From positions 14,579,501-14,643,500 of the forward strand of contig NC_088310.1 in assembly GCF_910592395.1 (NCBI RefSeq): a stretch of 64,000 nucleotides of DNA. The letters run 5' to 3'. This document shows, piece after piece, positions 35,270 to 46,039 of the stretch (position 1 is its first letter; each line of letters begins with the position of its first letter). This stretch comes from Lineus longissimus (taxonomy: Eukaryota; Nemertea; Pilidiophora; Heteronemertea; Lineidae). The notes beneath the pieces were generated by a model that was given only the letters and a program-made list of their open reading frames with translations, had not been told where the DNA came from and did not search any database. The position numbers and the translations under genes were made by a program.

Positions 35270-35662
35270 ATTTTTTATGATAACTCCAGCCGTTTGGAAT
35301 TCGTTTGAACACAAACGGCAGGAATATTTAATTTTCACGGAAACTATTTGAAAGAAAGCGAAAAGCGTTTGGAACGCGTTTGCTGACAAATGGCGCAATG
35401 CCGTTTTTGACGAAACGAAAACGAAACGCTTTTCTAAACGTTCTTCAAACGAATTTCAAACGCTCTTCAAACGAAGTTTGTTTAGGGTGAAACAAAATTG
35501 CGTTCGCTTTCAAACGGGAAATAAACGGTAGGGCAAGCATTTGACAATCATTTTACAAACGTTTCAAGATCATTTGGGTGCGTTTTTATTGTTCACATTT
35601 CAAACGAATTTCAAACTATCTTAGATACGTTTCAAACGCGTTTGAAACTAAATCAATTTGGA
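35270..35662. repeat. Right terminal CAAACG array of element G
   Basis: Inverted counterpart of 30051-30440 in composition: CAAACG and CGTTTGAA words throughout. Strict alignment holds only over the outer ~36 bp. Confidence 0.75.
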
Positions 35663-35678
35663 GACGGCCCCTTAAAAT

Positions 35679-35940
35679 TTGAAAGGTTGCTCATTTTCTC
35701 AGACCAGCATAACGCAGCATACAACTGAGCAGCGTGTGTTTGTCATAACAGTGTCGTTGATGACTGGAAGCCTCCAACAAATAGCAGATGCATTTGGTGT
35801 CATCAAGCATGAGATTGAGTGGCCACCAAGATTCCCTGACCTCACCCCCTGTGATTTTTATTTTGTGGGCACATCTTAAGAACCAAGTTTACACGAGTTG
35901 CCTGCACAAGAATAAAGATATTGGCTTATATTTATAAAGA
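35679..35940 (+). pseudogene. Tc1/mariner-like transposase, N-terminal and catalytic pieces
   Basis: TTEQRVFVITVSLMTGSLQQ and IADAFG resemble the helix-turn-helix of the DUF4817-type mariner relatives. It is fused by deletion directly to IEWPPRFPDLTPCDFYF, the conserved block before the last catalytic Asp (usually WPPRSPDLTPCDFFLW). A frameshift then gives WAHLKNQVYTS, as in intact relatives. The large middle is missing. The frame stops near 35940, where the piggyBac remnant begins. Confidence 0.82.
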
Positions 35941-35999
35941 CTAGTAAATACATTTAAGACAGTGACAATGATAGTATACAAGGGCCTAGTAGTCCTGAC

Positions 36000-37283
36000 T
36001 CTGATCGTAGTGTAACCCCTCCTGCTCCAAGGGGTCGTGGTCAAATGCACGCCAGGGGTAGCGTCAGAGGAGCACCAGCTGTATCACTTGCTAGAGGTCA
36101 AGGTCAGGGCAGAGGTCGGGGACGTGGCAGGGGCCAACAAAGGGCACAACCAGCTAACCAAAGACAAGCTGCCAGTGATGCAAATTCGGGCCAGGCGAAT
36201 CATCAGCCAGTTGTGAACCCTTTTGGAGGAAATCCTGGTCTTCGAGGGCCTGCTGCAAACTTGAATGCTAACAATTCTCCGGTAGAATTTTTTTCGCTGT
36301 TTTTCACAGATGAAATCTTGAACGTTATCCTTGTAGAATCTAATCGGTACACCCAGCAATACACTGCTAATACTCCACCCTCTCCTCAGGCTAGGGCTAG
36401 GAGATAGAAAGACTTGATCATGGGGGACCTCAAGGTATTTCTTGGCCTTGTCATCTTGACTGGGATTGTGAAAATGGACAATGGACGATGTTTGGTTGCG
36501 GCATGGCAGGACAATAGAACATTTAGAATAATCAGCTCTAAGCATGATGCTGGCATGGGTGTGGCTCGAGTCAGGAGGAGAGGTGAAGAATATAACAATG
36601 TGAATAAGCCACTTGCAATCATTGAGTACAATCAGTTTATGTCTGGAGTAGACCAAGTAGACCAGATGCTGTCGTATCACCCATGCGTCAGGAAGACGGT
36701 GAAGTGGTCCAAGAAACTACTCTTCTATTTTGTCTAACTTGCCCTACACAACGCTCATGTCCTGTATAACTTGGCTCACCCAGCAGCCAAGCTATATCAC
36801 TGTTGGACTTTCAGCTGTCAGTCATAAAAAGTCTGACTTCTACTGCTCGTGATGCAGATAATGACAGCGACGACTCCGATGAGGAGGAAGTGGCACCCCC
36901 TCAGGGCCCCAAAGAAACATCCAGAAGACAGGCTGACAGGTGGCTTCAAAGTTCACAAACAGGAAACCTTCCCACCATCAGCAACTTCCAGAAATGTTCG
37001 AAGAAACTGCAGAGTTTGTAGAAGAAGGGTGTCAAAAGAGATACTGGCGTATCTTGGAAAAAGTGCGGAATATTCCTTTGTGCAGGACAATGTTTCCGTA
37101 ACAACTGCTCAAAAAAAAACTATTGGCTATAGAATGTGTAGAGGACATCCCAATGATCAAAATAAGACAAATTTTTGTAAGTATAACTTGTTTATTCACT
37201 GTTTTAAAGATTTTTAAAATAACCCCAAAACCTCGGCACTAAAGCGCATTAAAGCATTAAAAAAGCCCTGGGCACTGAAAGAG
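36000..37283 (+). pseudogene. piggyBac transposase remnant, internally deleted
   Basis: 36045-36407 has an Arg/Gly-rich start (GRGRGRGQQRAQPANQ) and then VEFFSLFFTDEILNVILVES, the start of DDE_Tnp_1_7. After a stop, 36414-36737 has LKVFLGLVILTGIVKMDNG. A deletion follows that removes two catalytic Asp regions, then YNQFMSGVDQVDQMLSYHP and RKTVKWSKKLLFYF, which retain the third Asp. 36849-37150 encodes the Cys-rich end in two frames (NCRVCRRR; CGIFLCAGQCF). The right end GGGCACTGAAAGAG-TTAA (37267-37284) looks like a piggyBac terminus. The left terminus was not found. Confidence 0.85.
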
Positions 37284-37330
37284 TTAATTACCTTGGTGCC
37301 AAAATCGTCGCTGCAGTTGACACCTTTAGA

Positions 37331-37417
37331 GGACAAAGAGACGTAATCAGGAATGCATTGAGAGCAATGAGAACCAGAGCTGAAGTTTGTGTTGAAAGCA
37401 ATGGAGGGGCATGTTGA
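37331..37417 (+). pseudogene. Tc1/mariner-like transposase C-terminus
   Basis: GQRDVIRNALRAMRTRAEVC, then VESNGGAC and stop, matches the usual C-terminus (RxxNGGHxE) of the same transposase as 35679-35940. The piggyBac remnant splits the gene. The inverted terminal region follows at 37528-37715. Confidence 0.75.
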
Positions 37418-37719
37418 AGGACACTGGGGTTAGGTTCAGAAAGGAATAAGCACCCAGATGTTAAATCATTGAATAAAAATGTTGCTAATGACACACTGGT
37501 CTTTCTTCTTTGTCGGATTGTCGAAGACCAGTTCTGACATGGTTGATTAAACTGCTTCGTGCTCAGTCATCTGTGACAGTATATTGGATTTATTGTCGTC
37601 ATAAGAGAGTTGACATCATTAGTTAATAAATGGTATTGCCAATTTCCAAAATATTAAGCAATGCACAAGAAATTCTCAAATTAATCTCGTTTTCCTTTTT
37701 TTTTAAACACACTGTATAA

Positions 37720-38899
37720 TTACACATATCAGACATGTCAGCATCGTCTGCTACCAACGTCGTGAAGAACGCGGCCTGTCAGGGGTCAGGAAAGAAAAAC
37801 TTGAATGAAAACCCGACTTTTTTTGGAACCAGTGAATTTCTTATTCTTACAACTTCAGGTTGTAATTTTATGTTGAGTTCCCCGTACAAACACAACCTCT
37901 CTCCATAAAAATATGCCGTACCGGAACGTACAGCAGAAACCATACAAAATACAGTTGAAACGTACGAGTAAACAGCCCTGTTAGCAGTATAAGATCATGT
38001 GCACTCTCTATCCATATTAACCCTTATAGCGCGTAGGTACAGCGTAGCAGGAGCCATTAAAGTGTCATCAAAATGTGCAGGCACGGCAGTGCTGCACCTG
38101 CCTAAAACTAGTTAAATACAGAACTACACGACTGACATCTGAGAATCAACTGTGAAACTAACCATTGGCTTGCTATTGGAGTGATTCGACTAAGATTAAA
38201 ATTTCTCAAATTTTTTTTCAGCATTGTGGAGGAAACATACTAGTGCAAATCTATATTATAAGAGAGAAGACCGTTCCTTGCGCACGCTTCTTTGAGACTC
38301 TGGGATCATGTACTGTACCAATGTCGGTACATATGTAATGGATTAGTATCAATCCGGATTCTGAGCACAAAAAGCTGAAATATGTGTCGTGAATGGATGT
38401 TTTTGGAGGCATTTCATATGTGTGGGTGCTCCAATCTATTTTTAGATGCAATGGGATTTCCTGCTGTAATGTCATCATCAAGGGATTTCCTGTGCGATTC
38501 CAATGAGGCTATTTCTTCTCTGTTCTTGGAGGGCCTATGGAATCTGGGGGTAATTCCGGTGTTTTATGGTAGCCTTACAGTCATGATTGCCTGTGGTTTT
38601 CCATTTAGAAGATTATCACTATCAGTGTTAGAAGATCATATGGTCGGAAGACACTGAAATAACTGGGGTGAGTTGGCTTTTTTAGGTACTAACCCGTTGT
38701 GTGCCCCAATCTATTTTTAACTCCTCACACCATCAACCAAGTGACATGGTTTGGGGTATGACACCATCAAGCAATGGACATGGTTCGGGGTATGTCATAT
38801 AAAACTCATGTGTTTTTATTGTTCATGAATCTCAGTTCAGTAGCTGTCATATAAGTGTCAGAGGTGGGTGTCCACATCAATAAGAAACATTAATTATAT
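37720..38899. other. No gene recognised; one 34-bp tandem duplication
   Basis: CACCATCAA..CATGGTT.GGGGTATG occurs twice, at about 38728 and 38762. A frame at 38382-38657 (91 codons) resembles nothing known. Confidence 0.5.
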
Positions 38900-39724
38900 A
38901 ACTAGAGGCCTGGCGGCCTGAATAGCTACGCTGGTGGAATTTAATAGCAAGGAATGAGATGAATGACAAGAAAATGTAGCAAGTAGTATATGCGAGTACC
39001 AGAATGTAGGTTTATGGTAGATAGGGAGATGTGGACAGACTAGATGGAATCAAGCTTAGACAAATGGGGCCAAATTCCTGAAGGGTGTTCAGCTTAAAAC
39101 AACATTTAACTACTGAATAGACAGATTCATTCAGGTCCTTCATGTAAATCTTCACAGAATATGAATAGGCCCTATAACTAATCAGGGAGAAGTTACACAC
39201 GTCTAACCCTTACACCACCTTTATGAATTTGGCCCCTAGGGTGGATGACAGTTGTGAAGGTTTTATTTGAACTGCAGTGAATAAAGTAGTTTAGGGGTTC
39301 TTTTGTCACATCCGCTCTGCAATACCTTCAGTGCCTTTGCTCCAACTGTGTTTAAGCAGGCCAGCGCAAAACTGCTCTTTCAATATCTCTATTTTTTACC
39401 ATTAACGCGACTGCCTTCCTCTAACGGTAGCGCGTTCAGTACATTACAGAGACAGGTAGGATCGAGGCTGTTTTGCCACTTTTGACCAGACGACAATTCC
39501 AAGCTTTAAATCTGTGAATTATTGCCAATTACGGGGCGTTTAGTCTTTCTGCTGTGAATAGCTGTACTCCTATCGAAACAAGAGTTCAGAATATTGGTAT
39601 ACTGACACATTTTCTGGCCCATCTACAGCAAATTCGGATGAAAATGCAACTATTTTGCTGGAAGTACTTTCGGCCAGCTCCAGTACAAACCATAAGCTCC
39701 ACTGGAAGCCAGCGTAGCTAAAAA
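38900..39724 (+). mobile_element. Hairpin-ended family B, copy with both ends
   Basis: Starts AACTAG, then the hairpin AGGCC-TGGC-GGCCT, then GAATAGCTACGCTGG. Ends AGCTCCACTGG-AAG-CCAGCGTAGCT (39694-39720) then AAAAA. The 3' arm CCAGCGTAGCTA is the reverse complement of the 5' word TAGCTACGCTGG. About 825 bp, no coding. The 3' 290 bp match 9030-9292. Confidence 0.75.
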
Positions 39725-40379
39725 TGGCAGGATTAGGGCACCATTGAAATAATTGTGCACCCTTGCATGCATTCACCTTGGCTGTCCTGTGTAATTGACA
39801 CATCTTCTTCTGCTGCTAGATGACTACCGTAGAGCAGCAGCCTGGCTCTATCATGCTATGCATGCATGTAGAATACGCCATGACATGTGTAAGGCCCTAA
39901 GCCTAATTTGCACTGGTACTGAAAATAACATCCATCAGCACACATGCCTACCAACTATGTGCATTGCGCTGAACAGTTGTATGAATGAAAGGCCCACGTT
40001 TATTTGTTTTTACTACTGGCTGAGTACCAAGTACTGGGAACTGGATAGTGGATGCTTCTCCCCGCACAAGGCTTCAAATCATCACCAACCCATCACGCAT
40101 CAGCAATGACTGCTAATCCTCAATCCTTAATTATAAATGTACAACACCTAACACGAAGAAGTCATCATGTACTAAGTTTCCTTTCACAGCTCCATAACGC
40201 CAAGCTCTCAGTCTTATCATCATCACACAATTAACCATGAAAAGTCTCCGGTAAGTAAACTTACCCTGTAGGCAGTCCAGCATGAAATCATAATATAGAT
40301 GTCAGATAATACATCAAGGCCATAACAATGAGTAATCACCTAATGAATTATTCCATTAGGACCTGTATTGTCAGGTTTT
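39725..40379. other. No gene recognised
   Basis: Frames at 39795-40109 and 40052-40234 lack any recognised motif. Confidence 0.45.
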
Positions 40380-41875
40380 AACAAGAGGCCCAAGGGCCTG
40401 GCGCTCAGCTGGATGACCTAACAACACAGGACTGAGGGTGTAAAGTAGTAAATATCGGCTTTATACTACTGTTTGGAGGTCAAGAGAACACGTTATACCA
40501 CTAACATTTCCAATGCAGAGCTGCCAGCTGGATGAATTATGATTGAACTAATCATCCATGGTATGTAAATATTACAGGAGGCAACGGAAGATATCCTTAG
40601 TTCAGTATGTTGTATCGGTAGCTTTACAGACAAGAAGTGTCAGAGAGGATGTGACTTCTCCATGGACAACTGTAGTATGTCCAGGCTGGGTTGAACAGCA
40701 CAAGGATACAAAATGCTGTCTGTAATTGAGAGGTATCCTGATTTAACAGAGGTCAAAATAAATAGAAATGACCAGTTTGGGACTAACACCACTGTCTTTT
40801 TAATAAGGTAGAGATTACAGGAGTCAACAAAATTAACTTTATTGAGAGAAATTGACCTGTCCTGCAGGTGATTGGAATTTACAAAGGGTCGTTTTTAATG
40901 ACATTGTGCACTACTGCATATCCCTAGTGAGTCGATCGGAAACCCATCTATTTTTTATTAAGACCAGCGATGGCGTCATTTCTGGTGATTCCCTACGTTG
41001 TCCAATGAGCGCTTTTTAAAGTGTGCCATTTAGCATGCTTTAGCATGCAATGTATTTTATCAGCGTTGCCAATTGCCGAACAGAATGCCGTAGCTCCGTC
41101 AATTTTGAATCAATTTTTATGGGAGTAACATTATTGTGTTGCTTGGAATGTCTACTCTTTACTCATGAAAGAATCGTAGTACTAAAAACTAACAGAATCA
41201 TGCCGATTTACTGCACATACTGTGGGAATTCTCCACTTCAAAATAATTTGCGAACAGAGCGTGCAATTCTAATATCGTTTTCACAGAATTGTGGCCAAAT
41301 TTTCAAGAACTAATTTCTGAAAGTAGTCCCTTAAGACCTTATGACTACCCCCTGAAAAGAATTAGTGATAATATCGCCTATTTTACTTCTTTTTAGCAGA
41401 AAATTGGTTACCGTGTTGCAAAATCAATCTTCAATCTTTAGACTGGTCACAGTCATTGGGTATGCTGAAATATAGCCTGGTTCCTTGGCCAATTCCATGC
41501 GCAGAATACAACTGCGCAACTATATGTCATAGCCCAGGCTTTTGAATCGTCCAAAATTCAGTTAATTGTGCCTGTAGCGCCAACTGGCGGTGAAAACTAA
41601 ACTAATTCCATTACAAGTAAAAAAGAAAACTTATCAAAAAATATTCAGCCAGATGTGAGAACAATATTTCCCCTATGGACCGAGGTATAAAGGAATGCAG
41701 TTTAAACTTCCCGATGACCTCATTCGCTTAATGTAGGTTGGATCGCGCTGATTTTTGGTTTCTGAGTTCATCTTTTGTTACGCCTAATTTAGCAGCGTCA
41801 ACGAAGTGCCTAGGCCTTACTGTTACAAAATGCCCAAAAGTGACACGGAAGGAAGGACAGACACCATTTCCTTAG
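40380..41875 (+). mobile_element. Hairpin-ended family A, copy 3, 3' end missing
   Basis: Starts AACAAG with the AGGCCC/GGGCCT hairpin. 40380-40780 matches copy 4 at 47949-48333. 40960-41360 matches copy 2 at 12985-13385. The end matches the 3' part of 14161-14470 up to GGACAGACACCATTT and stops before the terminal hairpin. Contains the empty site for the family D+C insertion found in copy 4 (AAATAGAAATGACCAGTTTG near 40767). Confidence 0.75.
41199..41312 (+). other. Conserved short frame inside family A (CxxC peptide)
   Basis: Reads MPIYCTYCGNSPLQN, a short variable part, then SFSQNCGQIFKN and stop. The copy at 13233-13352 reads MPIHCTYCGNSPLQN and ends SFSQKCGQIFKN with stop, with a length difference in multiples of three. 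Start, stop and cysteines are kept. It may be a captured exon or chance conservation between recent copies. Confidence 0.35.
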
Positions 41876-42210
41876 TTATATTATATTTCTCTTTTTTCTC
41901 CTTTTTAGTTCCACCATCACCAGTTTCACCATCAAACAGCAACCTACTGCCACACAACTAATTATCTGTCATAGTAAGTATATAGATAACTTACCCAACA
42001 CAAGCAGGGATATCTTCACAGGATGGACTTAATGCTATCACCTTAATCATTCTGCCTATATGAATAGTTTGCAAAAATGTCCCCCATGCTAGGCATTTCA
42101 ACGTATGATTTGATTCTGATACACTGTGCTTTCCTCAATCACTACCATTAGACAACTACCCTTTCCTTTACAGATGACATCGTCAAGCAGGTCAAGCAGT
42201 TCTCAATCAA

Positions 42211-42726
42211 TTGAAAGATTTGGAGGAAGTGACAAATGAAACCTTGTCATATGCACAGGTAATATTACTAGAGAAGAACGAACTGTTGGCAGCTGCAAAA
42301 ATTTCTGGTGCACACCACGCCTTGACCAACAGGATACAAACTGTCACTGCTAAAGCAGTCCACCTGAAGTCTGTAATCAGCAATTATGCAACACTAGCAA
42401 CAATCGTGAAAGCCAGTCCAAATAAACGACCAGCACTTACTCCGCCGCCAACTACACCATCTCCCAAGAAACTCCCTCTTCATTACAAGGCTTCAACACC
42501 ATCGCCAATGAAAGTAACTCTTAACCTAAAGGCTTCAACACCACAGAAAACACCTCCCCCACCGCCATCAACACAACCAAGGAAGACAACACCCTATTCG
42601 ATGACGACACCTTGGATGATTCCACGCTTTCCCAGATCAGCATGGACAGCTCCACCACATATTTCCCCCTCACTGCCACACAACCAGAAGATAACTCCTC
42701 CAGGACGGCTGACACCAACCAAGATA

Positions 42727-42785
<59 letters not shown>

Positions 42786-42806
42786 AACGAAACACTATTG
42801 GAGTAG
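42211..42806 (+). pseudogene. Proline-rich ORF upstream of the Helitron Rep, frameshifted, with Asp repeat
   Basis: The first frame reads LKDLEEVTNETLSYAQVILL, a likely helical part, then a Pro/Ser/Thr-rich part (RPALTPPPTTPSPKK). Near 42600 coding appears to move to another frame, MDDSTLSQISMDSSTTYFPL, ending in about 19 Asp from a (GAT)n tract and NETLLE stop. I do not recognise the protein. It could be a first ORF of the Helitron that follows or an unrelated exon. An acceptor-like CCTTTACAG lies at 42172. Confidence 0.4.
42726..42785. repeat. (GAT)n microsatellite, about 20 units
   Basis: Perfect trinucleotide run. Gives poly-Met, poly-Asp or, on the minus strand, poly-Ser frames. Confidence 0.97.
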
Positions 42807-43277
42807 AATGCACCCCTACAACATGCCGGGATCAATGCACAGCCCAATATCACACTGTGGCCTAAAACATAGACCTTCTTCATAAAACACATCAAAGTAC
42901 TTTGAATTAAACTTGAATTTAACTTCCATACAAAATCCAAGTCAACATACCAAAGCACAGCAACAAGGATGTACATTGATTGCAGCATGACCGTGTTCCT
43001 CACAAAAGTTACTGCTGATTCTGACCATCATTCATGCAAACAAAGGTGCTCATTGATTTGTACAGGGTGAGTCAAAAACAATCATTCTGGAGCAATTAAC
43101 CCTTCATACTTGGATTACCTTCTACACTCAACTGCTGTAGTGATAATCACTCTTTTGTATGAAAATCAATAAAAATAAACATTGTTTTAATCAACATATT
43201 CATTATTTCTTCTCTTCATTTTCCTTCAACCCTGTCCTCAACGCTAATGCAGCAACCATAGGTAACCATGCAGCACC

Positions 43278-44251
43278 ATGCCATCTCAGAGTAAAAGAAA
43301 ATCACAACTTGGCCGCTACACGTCACCAACGAAACATCGCAGACACGCCACAGTCCAAGCTGCACAGCGTAATGCACCATCCACCCTAACATACTATAAC
43401 GAAAACAACTTTCAAGTGCAAACAAATATTGTTAATTTGGATAAATTATGTGAACATTGTGGTGCACATAAATTCAAAGGCGAAGCGCCAGGCTTCTGCT
43501 GTTGTAATGGTAAGGTCAAGTTAATGTGTCCCCCCTCCCCTGCCACCCTATCTCCATTCCTTATTGACACACAACAATGCAGATTCGGAGCACTTCATCA
43601 AGAACATCCGACAATATAATAACGCATTTCAAATGACATCAATAGGATGTAACCAAGTACAACTTCGTAGGTGGAATCCAACTTTCACCATACAAGGGCA
43701 AATGTATCTTTATCACCGTATTGGGAATCTCCTGCCACCAGAAAATCAAGTGCCCCTATTCCGACAAGTATACTTCCTCCAGAACAGAGCAAGTTGCCAA
43801 CCGCCCAGCAAGCAACAACAGAGGCATACTACGCCCACTTATAATCCAAGGTTTAACCGACATTCTCCATGAACACAATACCTATGTTCAACGCCTGAAG
43901 ACAATGACGAACCTCATCCCCCAGTCGCCAGCACAAGAAATGCGAGTGGTCATCCATGAAGACAAACGTCCTGAACAACAACACCCCCGACGGTACAACG
44001 TGCCAACCAGTAACGAGGTTGATATATTGATGCCCAATGAACCAGCTGCCACCCGTGACATCATTCTACACCAACGTAATGGGCAACTCCACCATATTTT
44101 AGAGTTGCACAGATCGTACGAGCCCCTACAGTATCCTCTCCTCTTTCCATTTGGGACCGATGGTTACAACATCTACCTCAACACACAAGGCAAAAAGATC
44201 ACACAGAAGCAGTACTATGCATATAACTTGCAAAATAGACCGAACAATTAA
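43278..44251 (+). pseudogene. Helitron Rep-helicase, N-terminal zinc-finger and Rep N region, broken
   Basis: 43278-43619 starts with a basic stretch and reads LCEHCGAHKFKGEAPGFCCC then NGKVKLMCPP, the standard Cys-rich start of Helitron proteins. 43564-43872 reads FIKNIRQYNNAFQMTSIG and IQGQMYLYHRIGNLLPPEN. 43721-44251 reads RRYNVPTSNEVDILMPNEP, RDIILHQRNGQLHHI and SYEPLQYPLLFPFGTDGYN. All are family hallmarks in the right order, but in three frames. Confidence 0.88.
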
Positions 44252-45852
44252 ATCCTATTCGCCCTAGATCTGTACCAACAATATTTGGTTGACATGTACT
44301 GTAAAATCGAGACAGAGCATTTGCACTTAATCTGTCGAGAGCAGAAATCCTTACGAGCCGATAGCTACAGAGAACTCCGTGATTCAATTCTAATTCAAGA
44401 TGCCGACCCATCCAGTATTGGCCAACGCATCATTTCCCATCATCGTACACTGGTGGACCCAGATATATGCATGAACGATAGCAGGATGACATCACATATG
44501 TCCGCCTGTTTGGCAAACCCACCTTATTCATAGCCACTACCACAAACCCAAAGTGGCCGGCAATAATCAAGAACCTCCATCCAAACCAGACAGCTCCAGA
44601 TATAGTTGTACGGGTTTTCCACCAGAAGCTCAATTCACTTATGACGCTCATAAAAAAGGAGCGTTCGGAGATCTCCAGGCGTGGTTGTATGCTGTGGAGT
44701 ACCAGAAACCAGCCTTCCCCATGCACACATCTTAGTCTGGCTTACCGCTGCAAGTAGAATCACCCCTGACCGCATAGACTTCATTATCTCGGCAGAAATA
44801 CCAAATCCAACCACAGAATTGATACTCCACAAAATTGTCAAGCAAAATATGATCCATGGCCCATGCGGACCATTCAACCCCCGCAGCCCTTGCATGCAAG
44901 ATAACAACTGCACAAAATCTTTCCCTAAAGATTTGCGTCAAGAAACAGAACAAGGCATTGGTGGGTACCCCAAATACCGCAGAAGATCACCAGATGATGG
45001 AGGGCATACAGCAACAATCACAAAGTACCATAATGGACAACAACACGAAGAGACTATAGACAACAAATGGGTAGTACCATATAATCCTTGGCTGCTGCGA
45101 GAGATGAACTGCCACACAAATGTTGAAATCTGCAGCTCCATTAAGAGCATAAAGTATGTTCTTAAATAAATTCACAAAGGCAGTGACCAAGCTGTCTTCA
45201 ACCTCCAAAGTGACCAACTGGACGCAATAGCCCAGTATCAAGATGCTCGCTATGTAGGCAGCACTGAAGCAGCCCATTGCCTTCTAGGCTTCCCCATGCA
45301 TGAACATTTCCCGGCAGTAACAACGTTAGCAGTGCACTTAGAAAACGGCCAACGAGTCTACTTCAATGAATTAAATGCACTTTCTGAACCGCCCAAAATA
45401 ACCCTGACAGAGTTCTTCACATTGTGCCAAAAGGACCAATTCGCACAAACAATCATGTTCAGCCAAGTACCACAATACTACACCTGGGACTCGACGCACA
45501 AAATGTGGAATCGACGCAAATCGGGCACACCCCATCCACAACACCAAAACAAGCCAAGTGCTACTTCCTACGCTTACTACTTCACCATATCAAGGGACCA
45601 AAGTCATTCCAGGACTTACGCACTTGCGATGACATCACCCACCCCACCTACCGAGCAGCCTGCCCAGCAAGAGGCCTCATTGAAGACGACAAACCCCTTG
45701 ACAATGCCTTGCAAGAAGCAGCGGATAGTAATAGCCCCAGTCAGTTATGACAGCTCTTCGCTGTCATCCTCATCAACTGCGAACCAAGTAATCCATTCTC
45801 TCTGTGGGAAACTCATATGTAAAGCTTTGCAGAAGATCACCTCCATCAACTA
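44252..45852 (+). pseudogene. Helitron Rep (HUH) nuclease region, broken
   Basis: 44285-44533 reads LVDMYCKIETEHLHLICREQ and SLRADSYRELRDSI. 44681-45169 has the HUH-type motif LPHAHILVWL and the Cys-rich HGPCGPFNPRSPCM. The tyrosine motif reads KYVLK then TAA (45167-45169) then IHKGSDQA, so the second Tyr of the usual KYxxKY is now a stop codon. After it, ARYVGSTEAAHCLLGFPMHE, VYFNELNALSEP and WNRRKSGTP follow, then LLHHIKGPKSFQDLRTCDD. When active this enzyme nicks and transfers single strands for rolling-circle transposition. Confidence 0.88.
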
Positions 45853-46039
45853 AATGATGAACGGAAAGTCTACAATCAAGCACTCCTGGACATGGACAAC
45901 CTACTTCTACAAATGCCAGGCGGATCCAGAATCCAACATTATGGCCTACCTACGCCACAACAGCACAACAGCACAACACTGACTACACCCAGGAATAGCT
46001 ATGTTACACCAACTATTCCATTGAAGAACAGGCCACCTT

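Larger units (their letters stand above)
30051..35662. mobile_element. Element G: 5.6-kb insertion with palindromic, CAAACG-rich inverted ends
   Basis: Left end CTCCAAATTGATTCCGTTTC, right end on the other strand CTCCAAATTGATTTAGTTTC, each followed by CAAACGCGTTTGAAAC. Each end thus contains a perfect palindrome (22 bp at 30062-30083, 20 bp at 35629-35648). About 370-400 bp at each end are filled with CAAACG or TTTCAAACGAA words. The interior holds a possible three-exon gene (31335-33464) and a minus-strand SGNH-like frame (34920-35252). No transposase is recognised. No clear target duplication is seen. Superfamily unknown to me. Confidence 0.6.
29759..37715 (+). mobile_element. Tc1/mariner-like element split by two later insertions
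   Basis: The left end (29759-29952) starts ACAGTGTGTTTC and is matched, inverted, by 37715-37528, over about 190 bp with shared words such as AATATTTTGGAAATTGGCAA and TCACAGATGACTGAGCACGA. Both outer flanks show ATAA (29755-29758 and 37716-37719). Transposase pieces inside are on the plus strand (35679-35940 and 37331-37417), separated by a piggyBac remnant. The 30051-35662 element separates them from the left end. A third end fragment of the same family lies at 47505-47612. Confidence 0.75.

Noticed and set aside
35629-35648. 20-bp palindrome considered as an isolated regulatory operator
   Set aside because: It is the inverted counterpart of 30062-30083, so it is better explained as the end of element G.
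42521-43003. 160-codon minus-strand frame with a long poly-Ser run, and poly-Met frame on the plus strand
   Set aside because: Both come from the (GAT)n microsatellite at 42726-42785; no other coding evidence on the minus strand.
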